From Meiothermus granaticius NBRC 107808 (lineage in GTDB: Bacteria; Deinococcota; Deinococci; Deinococcales; Thermaceae), in assembly GCF_003574355.1 (NCBI RefSeq), contig NZ_QWLB01000006.1, positions 1-64,000 of the forward strand: 64,000 nucleotides of DNA, in the 5' to 3' direction. Below the pieces are notes generated by a model. The model was not told the DNA's origin and did no database searches. It worked only from the letters and a program-made list of their open reading frames with translations. Position numbers and translations under genes: made by a program. Of this stretch, positions 16,515 to 24,006 are shown piece after piece (the first letter of the stretch is position 1; each line of letters starts with the position of its first letter).

Positions 16515-16958
16515 TCACTTCAGGTTCAAGGTCTTGCGTAGTTCGTAGACCTGAGCTGCGGTTAGCTTTTTGTCCCGCAGGGCCTTGACTTCCTCGGCGG
16601 TAAAGGGTTTGAAACCAGCCGGTAGCAGCTTGTCGTTGCCCCACTGGGTGGCGATGTGGTTGAGCACCTCTGCGATCTGATCGTCCTTGAGCTGACCAAA
16701 TGCCGGCATCACCCCGTTGTACTTCTGGCCCTTGTAGGTAATTTCCCCCTGAACGCCATACAGCAGGAGCTGGATGATGTAGTCACGCCCCCCCTTGGCC
16801 TCCAGGATCTGGGGTACATGACCCACCAGAGGCGGGAAAACCCCCGGCACGCCCATGCCGTTGCTCTGATGGCAGCCCGCACACTGATTGTAGACGGCTG
16901 AGGTCTGGGCAAGCGCCAAGCCTAGGGTCAAAACACCCAACACGATCAGCTTCTTCAT
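16515..16958 (-). CDS. Small secreted mono-heme cytochrome c
   Basis: Electron carrier exported by a clear signal peptide (MKKLIVLGVLTLGLALAQ, cleaved after about residue 18). The heme motif CAGCH lies at residues 26-30, and a candidate axial Met occurs in GVMPAFGQL. The fold is class I. Total 147 aa; the C-terminal 35 residues after the heme domain are charged and helical. The ATG at 16958 has GAGGGAGG just upstream; the longer frame to 17003 is not needed. Possible partners are the Moco oxidoreductase at 13942 or the caa3 oxidase at 31996; the context does not decide. Its -10 TATATT (16992-16997) sits in the same 11-mer as the rluB -10. Confidence 0.92.
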   Translation of the reverse strand: MKKLIVLGVLTLGLALAQTSAVYNQCAGCHQSNGMGVPGVFPPLVGHVPQILEAKGGRDYIIQLLLYGVQGEITYKGQKYNGVMPAFGQLKDDQIAEVLNHIATQWGNDKLLPAGFKPFTAEEVKALRDKKLTAAQVYELRKTLNLK

Positions 16959-17161
16959 GATTCCTCCCTCAAAACTGGACCCAGCCCCATTAATATACCG
17001 CATACCACCCTGGAGTAAGGTTAGGGCCCTTTGTCCCAGGAAGATAGCGGCATGGCCGCGAGGTTTTCAGGTGTTGAAAAACTCCGTCCCACCCAGGGCA
17101 AAGCCCCCTCATGTTCTTGCGCTGAGCTTCATCCAGATCTAAGCGCCCAGGGTAGCTTGAA

Positions 17162-17183
17162 ATTGTGCCCCTGTGGGCACAAT
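17162..17183. promoter_or_regulatory. 22-bp perfect palindrome, candidate regulator site
   Basis: ATTGTGCCC (17162-17170) and GGGCACAAT (17175-17183) are a perfect 9-bp inverted repeat with a 4-nt centre. A TTGAAA (17157-17162) abuts it, and CACAAT at 17178-17183 could be a -10 box, although the spacing of 15 is short. The length and TTGTG/CACAA arms recall CRP-family sites, but the half-site spacing differs from the classic form. It lies 22 nt before the next gene. Confidence 0.45.
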
Positions 17184-17204
17184 CAACCGGTTTAGGAGGT
17201 CTAT

Positions 17205-17729
17205 ATGTCCAATACCCGTTTGATGTTGGTCATCCCGGCGCTGATCACAGGGCTGGCTTTAGCCCAAACCACCGGCCCAGCTTCCCCCACCCCTTCCACC
17301 CCCAACACGCTCAATCTACGCAGTTCCCTGCGCCTACAGGACAACCTTTACCTCGAGGCGGCCCGCTTCTTGGGGGTCACCCCGCAGGAGCTGGTGCTGC
17401 TGGGGCAGGGAAGCAAATCCCTGGCTGATGTCGCTAAGGAGCTCGGTGCTGACGGCAGTAAGCTCGAGGCCACCCTGGTGGAAGCCCGCAACCGCGCGAT
17501 TGATCAAGCCGTACAACGGCGCCGCCTGAGCAGCGAGGAAGCGGCCCGCTATAAAGCTGCCAGCCCTGAGGTGGTACGGGCCCTAATGAATCGTCCGGTA
17601 GGGATAGACCCCCTGCTAGAAGCCTTCAGCGTCCCCTCGCTGTGGACCAGCAACCCGCTGCCGCCCCAGTGGCGCTCCTGGCAACCCTTCGGTTGGGAGC
17701 GGCAGGACCGGGGCTGGTGGAATTGGTAA
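17205..17729 (+). CDS. Secreted protein of unknown function with Trp-rich C-terminus
   Basis: I do not recognise a family. The 174-aa product has a signal peptide (about 1-21, ending ALAQ), a Pro/Ser/Thr-rich linker (about 22-37) and a helical middle (about 45-125). The middle contains SLADVAKELGADGSKLEATL, a pattern seen in many small secreted proteins of this group. The last 35 residues hold seven Trp. It is probably periplasmic. AGGAGG 6 nt before the ATG fixes the start. A 22-bp palindrome precedes and a strong hairpin follows, so it is a single-gene unit. Confidence 0.75.
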   Translation: MSNTRLMLVIPALITGLALAQTTGPASPTPSTPNTLNLRSSLRLQDNLYLEAARFLGVTPQELVLLGQGSKSLADVAKELGADGSKLEATLVEARNRAIDQAVQRRRLSSEEAARYKAASPEVVRALMNRPVGIDPLLEAFSVPSLWTSNPLPPQWRSWQPFGWERQDRGWWNW

Positions 17730-17738
17730 CAGGGCCAG

Positions 17739-17762
17739 AAGGGGTGGCCTAGGCCACCCCTT
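17739..17762 (+). terminator. Perfect hairpin after the Trp-rich protein gene
   Basis: Two 12-nt arms, AAGGGGTGGCCT (17739-17750) and AGGCCACCCCTT (17751-17762), form a perfect 24-bp palindrome 10 nt past the stop. No long U-run follows; only TT closes it. Confidence 0.6.
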
Positions 17763-17794
17763 GGGCTTTCCCAAGCCTTGCTACAATCAAGCCC

Positions 17795-18415
17795 GTGGAA
17801 CTTCTAAACGAGATCGAAGTCCGGGTACTGGGGACCCTCATCGAGAAGCAGTACGCAACCCCAGAGTATTACCCCATGACCGAGAACGCCCTACGGCTGG
17901 GGGCCAACCAAAAGAACAACCGCAATCCCGTAACCGCCCTCACCGAAGCGGAGGTGCGCGAAGCCCTGGATTCCCTTCAGCGCAAGCGGTTGGCGGGGAT
18001 GTTCCGCGAGCACGGCGCAAGGGTGCCCAAATACCGCCAGTTTCTGGATCGAGAGTTCAAGCTCGAGCCGCCCGCCACTGTGCTTCTGGCCCTGCTGATG
18101 CTGCGCGGGCCCCAAACCCTGGGCGAGCTACGGGCTCGAGCCGAGTCCATGAACCAAAAGTTTGCCAGCACCAATCAGGTAGAAACCCTCTTGCAAGCCC
18201 TGATGGAGATGGGTCCTCACCCGCTGGTGACCCGCCTCGAGCGCCAGAGCGGGGAGCGCGAAGCCCGCTACGCCCACCTGCTCGCGGGGACCCCCACCCT
18301 GGTGGTGCGGCCTGAGGAGAAAAGTGAGCTCGAGACCCGGCTGGAAGCCCTCGAGGCCGAGCTTCACCAGCTGAGGAGCACCGTAGATGAGCTCAAACGC
18401 GCGCTAGGCCTCTAG
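17795..18415 (+). CDS. yceH: YceH/DUF480 family winged-helix protein
   Basis: The family has two tandem winged-helix domains (here about 1-80 and 85-165) and a C-terminal coiled coil (about 170-206). The opening LLNEIEVRVLGTLIEKQ..TPEYYP and NQKNNRNP are the family's conserved blocks. Function is poorly known; DNA or protein binding is presumed. At 206 aa it is full length. The start is GTG 17795, with TACAAT (17782-17787) 7 nt upstream and no Shine-Dalgarno, so it is probably leaderless. The LCP gene begins 3 nt after its stop. Confidence 0.88.
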   Translation: MELLNEIEVRVLGTLIEKQYATPEYYPMTENALRLGANQKNNRNPVTALTEAEVREALDSLQRKRLAGMFREHGARVPKYRQFLDREFKLEPPATVLLALLMLRGPQTLGELRARAESMNQKFASTNQVETLLQALMEMGPHPLVTRLERQSGEREARYAHLLAGTPTLVVRPEEKSELETRLEALEAELHQLRSTVDELKRALGL

Positions 18416-18418
18416 GGT

Positions 18419-19648
18419 ATGGCCAGGGTATCCCCTCGTCCTAGGGTCCGTTCCCGACGTGGCCCCCGGGTGTCCTTGTTGGTGCTGGGGTTGGCTTTGC
18501 TGGGCCTGGCCGGGGTTCTGGCCCTCGCCCCCGAGGCCGAAGGGCCGCTACAGGCCATGGGAACCGGCCAACCCCTCCAAGCCCCGGTCCAAGCGCCCGA
18601 GCTGAGTTTGGTGGTTGCAGCTCGAGACACCGAGTACTGCGGCTATCACCTGGCCTGTGGTCCGGGAAACCGCACCGATACCATTTTTTATCTGCGGCTG
18701 CGCGGCGCGGAAGCCACTTTGGTGGCCATCCCTCGAGACCTGCGCTACACCACAGAAGGCTACAGCGGCAAGATCAACACCATGTACGAGCGCAGAGGAG
18801 CGGAGGGGCTGCGTCAGGCTGTGGAGGAGGTGCTGGGGATGCCGGTACAGCACCACTTGATCCTCACCTTCAACGCCGTAATGCGTTTGGTCAACGCGGT
18901 AGATGGGGTGGAGGTCACTCTGCCCTACCCCATGAAATACACCGACCGAGCCGCGGGCTTGTACATCGACTTCCCGGCGGGGCGAATTCACCTGGATGGT
19001 AAGGACGCGGTGAAATACATGCGCTTTCGCCGCTGGGAGGGCTCGGATCTGGGCCGCTTGGACCGCATCAAGGATGTCCTCGGTCAGGTGGCGCAAAAAG
19101 CCCAGAGTCCACGCTACTGGAGCCGGCTGCCAGGGGTGGCCAGCGCCACCTGGAAGGAGTTGGAAACCTCCCTTTCGCTCCCCATGGTGCTGGGGTTGCT
19201 GCCGGAATTGCGCGGCCTGAACCTCAGGAGCGCCACCCTTCCCACCCTCGAGCAGGGCAACGATCTGATCGTAGATGAGGCCGCTCGAGCCTCCCTCGTT
19301 TCCGGCCTGCTGGGGTATGCCGCCGACCACGAGGTGATGGCCCGGCTGACCCAGGCCAAGGCCCAGGGCCTCAAGGTGCTCCTGCTGGATGGAAGCAGCA
19401 ACGGCCAGGGGAAACGTTATCGGCAGGGTTTGGCTCAGCTCGGGCTCCCCCTGCCCGACCTGCAGGTGGGAGAGGTGCGCGGGGCCAGTGCGGTGTATGT
19501 GCGCAGTGGGGTCTCGGTGGTGGGGCGGGAGTCCCCGGCCTTTGCCCTGGCCCGGGATTATGCCGACCTGTTCCAGCTCCCCCTGCAAAGCCGTATTCGC
19601 CTCGAGCCAGCGGGCTATGACGTGATTGTGGCGCTGGGTTCGGGCTAG
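18419..19648 (+). CDS. LytR-CpsA-Psr (LCP) family protein with LytR C-terminal domain
   Basis: LCP enzymes transfer undecaprenyl-linked polymers to cell wall peptidoglycan at the outer face of the membrane. The 409-aa product has an Arg-rich cytoplasmic start, one membrane segment (about 19-39), and an LCP domain (about 60-235). That domain carries the key residues in AIPRDLRY, KINTMYE and FRRWEGSDLGRLDRI, which bind the pyrophosphate lipid. A LytR_C-type domain lies at about 315-400. The start follows the yceH stop by 3 nt, so they are likely cotranscribed. Its stop TAG is followed directly by TG, giving an in-frame GTG for the next gene, but that gene probably starts later. Confidence 0.87.
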   Translation: MARVSPRPRVRSRRGPRVSLLVLGLALLGLAGVLALAPEAEGPLQAMGTGQPLQAPVQAPELSLVVAARDTEYCGYHLACGPGNRTDTIFYLRLRGAEATLVAIPRDLRYTTEGYSGKINTMYERRGAEGLRQAVEEVLGMPVQHHLILTFNAVMRLVNAVDGVEVTLPYPMKYTDRAAGLYIDFPAGRIHLDGKDAVKYMRFRRWEGSDLGRLDRIKDVLGQVAQKAQSPRYWSRLPGVASATWKELETSLSLPMVLGLLPELRGLNLRSATLPTLEQGNDLIVDEAARASLVSGLLGYAADHEVMARLTQAKAQGLKVLLLDGSSNGQGKRYRQGLAQLGLPLPDLQVGEVRGASAVYVRSGVSVVGRESPAFALARDYADLFQLPLQSRIRLEPAGYDVIVALGSG

Positions 19649-19686
19649 TGTTCCCCTACAGCCTCGACCCGATACAATACCCCCTG

Positions 19687-20751
19687 ATGCTCTTCCCCGC
19701 GGCCCATAACTCCCCCCTACACGAACTATTCCAGGCGGACCTGCCCACCGGAGAACCCTGGGGCTGGGTACTGGCCCAACGCATTCTGAACAGCGCGGCC
19801 CTGGCCCGCCGCCTGCTGCATGACCCCTTAGCCCCCGGCCTGGCCACATGGATCGAGGCTGAATTGCGGGCCCTGCAAGGCGAGCTCGAGGCCCTCAAAA
19901 ACGCCCATCCCTACGGAGATTTCGGCGCTCGAGCCCCCCGCCCTGCGGAGGCCGCCGCGCTGGAGGTCTTGAAGCGGGGCAGCGCCCCCGAGCTCCAACG
20001 CCTCTACCAGCACTTCGGTTACGGCATCTACGCCTCCCACAGCGCATTTCGCTACGACGGCAGCATGGCCCCGGTAGCCCACCCCGACCCCTCCCGCTTC
20101 GAGGAGCTGGTGGGCTACACCCGGCAGCTCACCGCCCTGCGGACCAATGTACAGCGCTTTTTGGAGGGAAAACCCACCGTTCCCATGCTCCTATACGGTG
20201 CTCGGGGAAGCGGCAAATCCACCTCGGTCAAAGCCCTACATACCCACTACAAAGCCCAGGGCCTGCGGCTGGTGGAGGTGTCGAGCGAGGGGCTCGAGCG
20301 CTTGCCGGAGCTGCTCGAGCTGCTGGGGCCGCTGCCCTATCGCTTCGTGCTCTACCTCGACGATCTGGCCTTCAACGAAGGGGATGCCCGCTCCCACAAG
20401 CTCAAGGTGTTGTTGGAGGGCGCAATCTACGAGCGCCCGGCCAACCTCCTGGTCATCGCCACCTCCAACCGGCGCAACCTGCTCACCCAGAGCTGGAGCG
20501 ACCGCCCCGAGCCCGGCTCCACCGACCCCACCGCCTGGGACACCCTGCAAGACAAGCTGGCCCTGGCCGACCGCTTCGGCCTGGTGTTGACGTTCCCACC
20601 CTTTGACCAAGGGCACTACCTAGAAGCCGTTCGGCACCTGCTGGGGCGCGAGCTAGAGGACGAGTTGCGCCGGGCGGCGCTGCAGTTTGCTCTGGACGGA
20701 AGGGGCTTTTCAGGCCGCACAGCCCGGCATTTCGTCAATCAAGTCGTGTGA
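19687..20751 (+). CDS. DUF815-family AAA+ ATPase
   Basis: Predicted ATPase of 354 aa. The Walker A motif GARGSGKST (about 168-176) and Walker B-like LYLDDLAF (about 226-233) are visible, followed by a sensor-like ATSNRRNL. The N-terminal 100 residues are family specific. DUF815 proteins often sit next to envelope or secretion genes; function is unknown. I start at ATG 19687 because TACAAT (19673-19678) lies 8 nt upstream. A GTG at 19648 overlapping the LCP stop is an in-frame alternative. Confidence 0.83.
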   Translation: MLFPAAHNSPLHELFQADLPTGEPWGWVLAQRILNSAALARRLLHDPLAPGLATWIEAELRALQGELEALKNAHPYGDFGARAPRPAEAAALEVLKRGSAPELQRLYQHFGYGIYASHSAFRYDGSMAPVAHPDPSRFEELVGYTRQLTALRTNVQRFLEGKPTVPMLLYGARGSGKSTSVKALHTHYKAQGLRLVEVSSEGLERLPELLELLGPLPYRFVLYLDDLAFNEGDARSHKLKVLLEGAIYERPANLLVIATSNRRNLLTQSWSDRPEPGSTDPTAWDTLQDKLALADRFGLVLTFPPFDQGHYLEAVRHLLGRELEDELRRAALQFALDGRGFSGRTARHFVNQVV

Positions 20752-20799
20752 CCGGATGCAAAGCCCGGGCTCGAGCCCAGCCCCAGACGGCGACGGTTA

Positions 20800-20809
20800 T
20801 GGTATACCA
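20800..20809. promoter_or_regulatory. Second copy of the TGGTATACCA palindrome, upstream of fprA
   Basis: Identical to the decamer overlapping the GntR gene promoter at 5716-5725. A TATGAT box at 20828-20833 lies 18 bp downstream and could be the fprA -10, which would put the palindrome in the -35 region. No clear TTGACA is present, so the promoter may need an activator. Inference. Confidence 0.4.
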
Positions 20810-20903
20810 ATTATCCTGGTTCTGAGCTATGATCTTCACCGTGCCTTAGCACGCAGCTAACCCGGCTGCAACTTCCCTGAGCAAAACTGTGGTTGGAGGG
20901 AAC

Positions 20904-22289
20904 ATGGCGAACGCCTTCAGTCAAACCCGGCCCCTGCGGGTTGCGGTCATCGGTTCCGGTCCTTCGGGAATCTACACCGCCGAAGCCCTGATCAAACAGA
21001 CCTCGATTCCTGCCCAAGTAGACGTTTTTGACCGCCTGCCCACCCCTTATGGGCTGGTCCGTTATGGGGTAGCCCCAGATCACCAAACCATCAAGTCGGT
21101 GACCAAGGTCATGCAAAAGGTGTTGCAAGACCCCCGGGTGCGCTTTTTCGGCAATGTGTGTTTTGGCCAAGACCTCACCCATGCCGATCTTCGCCGTCTG
21201 TACGACGCGGTGGTCTACACTGTGGGGGCTTCCGCCGATCGCAACCTGGGCATCCCCGGAGAGGATCTGCCCGGCAGCCTCTCGGCCACAGAGTTTGTGG
21301 CCTGGTACAACGGCCACCCCGATCACGCCACCCGAAGCCTGGCCCTGGACATCCAGGGGGTGGCGGTGGTGGGGATGGGGAACGTGGCGGTGGACGTCAC
21401 CCGCATCCTCAGCAAATCGGCGGAGGAGCTGGGTCGGACCGATATCGCCGACCATGCCCTGAAGGTGTTGGCCCAAAGCCAGGTGAAAGACGTGTACATG
21501 CTGGGCCGCCGCGGCCCAGCCCAGGCCAAGTTCACCACCAAGGAACTGCGCGAGTTGGGCGAGCTCAGTGAGGCCGACATCGTGGTGCGGGCGGAAGAGC
21601 TCGAGCTCGATGCGCGAAGCGCCGCCTCCATTGCCAACGACCCCCCCATGCTGAAAAACCTCGAGGTGCTGCGGGAGTTCGCAGCCAGGCCGCTTGGGGG
21701 CAAGCCCCGCCGGATCCACCTGCGCTTCTTGGTCTCGCCGGTGGAGATCCTGGGTCAGGACCGCGTGCAGGGGATTCGCCTCGAGCGCAACCGCCTGGAC
21801 GAGAATCTCAACGCGGTAGGCACCGGAGTGTTTGAGCGCTTAGACGTGGGGATGGTGCTGCGCTCGGTGGGGTATCGAGGGGTAGCACTGCCGGATGTCC
21901 CCTTCGATTCCAGGCGGGGGGTCATCCCCAACCTAGGGGGGCGGGTGACGCGGGAAGGAAACGTTGTCCAGGGCGAGTACACCGCCGGGTGGATCAAGCG
22001 CGGCCCCAGTGGGGTGGTGGGCACCAACAAGGCCGATGCCGCTGAGACGGTAAAGCTGCTGCTCGAGGATGCCCCCAGCCTGCCCCTGGCCGAAGATCCG
22101 GCGCCCCAAGCCCTTTTACAGCTTTTGGAAACCCGGGGGGTTGAATTCATCAGCTTTGAGGGGTGGACCATACTGGACCACCACGAGGCCTCCCTGGGCC
22201 AGGCGGGGGGACGTCCCAGGGTCAAGGTGACCAACGTTCAGGAGATGCTGCAGCTGATCCGGGAAAAGCAGATGACCCCCTCTAGCTAA
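20904..22289 (+). CDS. fprA: Ferredoxin/adrenodoxin-NADP+ reductase (FprA type)
   Basis: FAD-dependent transfer of electrons between NADPH and ferredoxin. The 461-aa product has the FAD-binding VIGSGPSGIYTAEAL (about 15-29), the conserved DRLPTPYGLVRYGVAPDH (about 47-64) and the NADP-binding VVGMGNVAVDVTRIL (about 155-169). A C-terminal TAGWIKRGPSGVVGTNKADA block is diagnostic for the adrenodoxin-reductase-like group. GGAGGGAAC directly before ATG 20904 fixes the start. No ferredoxin gene is adjacent. A palindrome shared with the GntR promoter precedes it. Confidence 0.93.
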   Translation: MANAFSQTRPLRVAVIGSGPSGIYTAEALIKQTSIPAQVDVFDRLPTPYGLVRYGVAPDHQTIKSVTKVMQKVLQDPRVRFFGNVCFGQDLTHADLRRLYDAVVYTVGASADRNLGIPGEDLPGSLSATEFVAWYNGHPDHATRSLALDIQGVAVVGMGNVAVDVTRILSKSAEELGRTDIADHALKVLAQSQVKDVYMLGRRGPAQAKFTTKELRELGELSEADIVVRAEELELDARSAASIANDPPMLKNLEVLREFAARPLGGKPRRIHLRFLVSPVEILGQDRVQGIRLERNRLDENLNAVGTGVFERLDVGMVLRSVGYRGVALPDVPFDSRRGVIPNLGGRVTREGNVVQGEYTAGWIKRGPSGVVGTNKADAAETVKLLLEDAPSLPLAEDPAPQALLQLLETRGVEFISFEGWTILDHHEASLGQAGGRPRVKVTNVQEMLQLIREKQMTPSS

Positions 22290-22415
22290 AGGCAAAAACA
22301 CCTGTCAACCCCGCCTTGAACCGCTTCTCAGCCCCCCTTAAGAAACCTCGCATAAGGTCTGCTCAGCAGGTTTTCGGGGCCAGCTTAGCCCTTGCGGTGT
22401 GGTTTGGGAGGCAGC

Positions 22416-23864
22416 ATGAAGCGATTGGGATTGGGTGTGTTAGCGGCGCTAATTTTGGCGGCCTGCCAGAATCAGGGGGTTTCACCGGGGGTAGATGCCC
22501 CTCCAGCGGCTCCCACTAACCTTAGGGTAAGCCAAGTTACCAGCAGTTCCGTCACCCTGAGCTGGGATGCTGTGAGTACGGCCTCTAACTACGTGGTCGA
22601 GCGCAAAAGCGGGGGGAGCGGCTATGCTCCACTGGCCAACCCAACCCAGCCCACCTACACCGACACCAGCCTGAGCGCCGATACCAGCTATACCTACCGG
22701 GTAAGCGCCAGCAACGGCAAAGGCCAAAGCGCGGGGGTAGAGCAGACGGTTCGCACCACCTCCGCCACCCCAGTTCAATTCAAAATAGAGACAGTAAAAA
22801 CCGTTCAGGACACCGTTTGGGCCATGCGATTCGCACCCGATGGGCGGCTTCTGTTCACCCAGCGGGACGATCCTGTGGTCAAGGTGCACGCCCTCAACCT
22901 CAACAGCGGCAGCGTTACCGACTACAACGGTGCCTCTGCAGTGCTGAACGCTACGGGGGAGAACGGAGTGCTGGGCTTGGATCTTGACCCAAACTTTGCC
23001 ACCAACAACAAGGTCTACCTCTGCTACACCTATGGCAGCGTGGGCAATGAGCACAACCGGGTCTCGAGCTTCACCCTCTCCGGGAGCAGCTTGAGCGGTG
23101 AAAAGGCGCTGCTCGAGATGCGCGGCGGGGCCCATCACAACGGCTGCCGGGTAGCCTTTGGCCCGGATGGCAAGCTCTATGTTTCCATGGGCGATAGCGC
23201 CCCTGCAGGTGATAGCCCCAGCGGGACCGACGCGCAAGACCTGAGCATCCTGGCGGGCAAGATCTTCCGGATCAATCCCGACGGCTCAATCCCCAGCGAT
23301 AACCCCTTCTATAGCACCCAGAGCGGCGCCTCGAGGGCCATCTGGAGCTTCGGTCACCGCAACCCTCAGGGCCTGGCTTTTCAGCCAGGTACCGGCGCCT
23401 TGTGGTCTACCGAGCACGGCCCCATCACCCGCGATGAGCTGAACATCATCAAGCCCGGCAAAAACTACGGCTGGCCGCTGTGCTCGGGGGTGCAGGCCTA
23501 TGGGGTTTCGCTCTACAGCGCTCCAGACACGGTAACCTACCCCTGCACCGGCCCCAACCTGACCGCTGCCAACTACCAGCCCGCGGTCGCGGAGTTTGCC
23601 GGGGGGGACGCCCCCACCATCGCCCCCAGCAACCTGATCTTCTACACCGGTAACGCCTTCCCTGCCTGGAAAAACGACCTGTTTTTTGTGACCCTCAAAA
23701 CCGGCCGGCTCTACCACCTCAGGCTCAGCGGGGAGAAGGTGGCCAGCCAAGAAATCCTCATCAACAACACCAAGGGCCGGCTGCGCGACGTGGTGCAAGG
23801 ACCCGATGGGCAGATCTACATCTCTACCGATGAGGGGCTGATCTTCCGTCTCTCGCCGCAGTGA
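22416..23864 (+). CDS. Lipoprotein: fibronectin type III domain plus soluble-glucose-dehydrogenase-like propeller
   Basis: Predicted PQQ-dependent sugar dehydrogenase of the sGDH/GSDH beta-propeller family, 482 aa. The signal peptide ends in a lipobox LAAC, so it is likely lipid-anchored. A fibronectin III domain follows at about 33-120. The propeller (about 125-482) has GENGVLGLDLDPNF, GGAHHNGCRVAFGPDGKLYVSMGD (the family's active-site region, with His in HHNG) and GHRNPQGLAFQPGTGALWSTEHGP. PQQ contact residues appear largely present, but PQQ synthesis genes are not in the window. GGGAGG fixes the ATG. The next gene is a second propeller without the extra domain. Confidence 0.86.
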   Translation: MKRLGLGVLAALILAACQNQGVSPGVDAPPAAPTNLRVSQVTSSSVTLSWDAVSTASNYVVERKSGGSGYAPLANPTQPTYTDTSLSADTSYTYRVSASNGKGQSAGVEQTVRTTSATPVQFKIETVKTVQDTVWAMRFAPDGRLLFTQRDDPVVKVHALNLNSGSVTDYNGASAVLNATGENGVLGLDLDPNFATNNKVYLCYTYGSVGNEHNRVSSFTLSGSSLSGEKALLEMRGGAHHNGCRVAFGPDGKLYVSMGDSAPAGDSPSGTDAQDLSILAGKIFRINPDGSIPSDNPFYSTQSGASRAIWSFGHRNPQGLAFQPGTGALWSTEHGPITRDELNIIKPGKNYGWPLCSGVQAYGVSLYSAPDTVTYPCTGPNLTAANYQPAVAEFAGGDAPTIAPSNLIFYTGNAFPAWKNDLFFVTLKTGRLYHLRLSGEKVASQEILINNTKGRLRDVVQGPDGQIYISTDEGLIFRLSPQ

Positions 23865-23904
23865 GGCGGGTTGCGCCTCCGCCGAAACGGCTTGACCTCT
23901 TTTT
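23863..23904 (+). terminator. Possible terminator after the first propeller gene
   Basis: GAGGCG (23863-23868)/CGCCTC (23874-23879) forms a stem that includes the stop codon. A small GCCG/CGGC hairpin (23881-23891) follows, with a TTTTT run ending at 23904. Neither stem is long. Confidence 0.35.
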
Positions 23905-24006
23905 CAGAAAGTTCTCAGAGCGGTTCCCTCGAGGGGCTAGACCCGCCAGGATAAGACTGCAGCCCGGGCTCATGGGCCCCCTATCTGAAGTCGCTACACT
24001 GACGGT

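Noticed and set aside
17162-17183. Calling the 22-bp palindrome a CRP site
   Set aside because: Half-sites TGTGC/GCACA are 8 bp apart rather than the usual 6 of the TGTGA-N6-TCACA form, so the specific call is not supported.
18548-19849. 433-aa open frame opposite the LCP gene
   Set aside because: Spans the LCP and DUF815 genes on the other strand; no recognisable domain or start.
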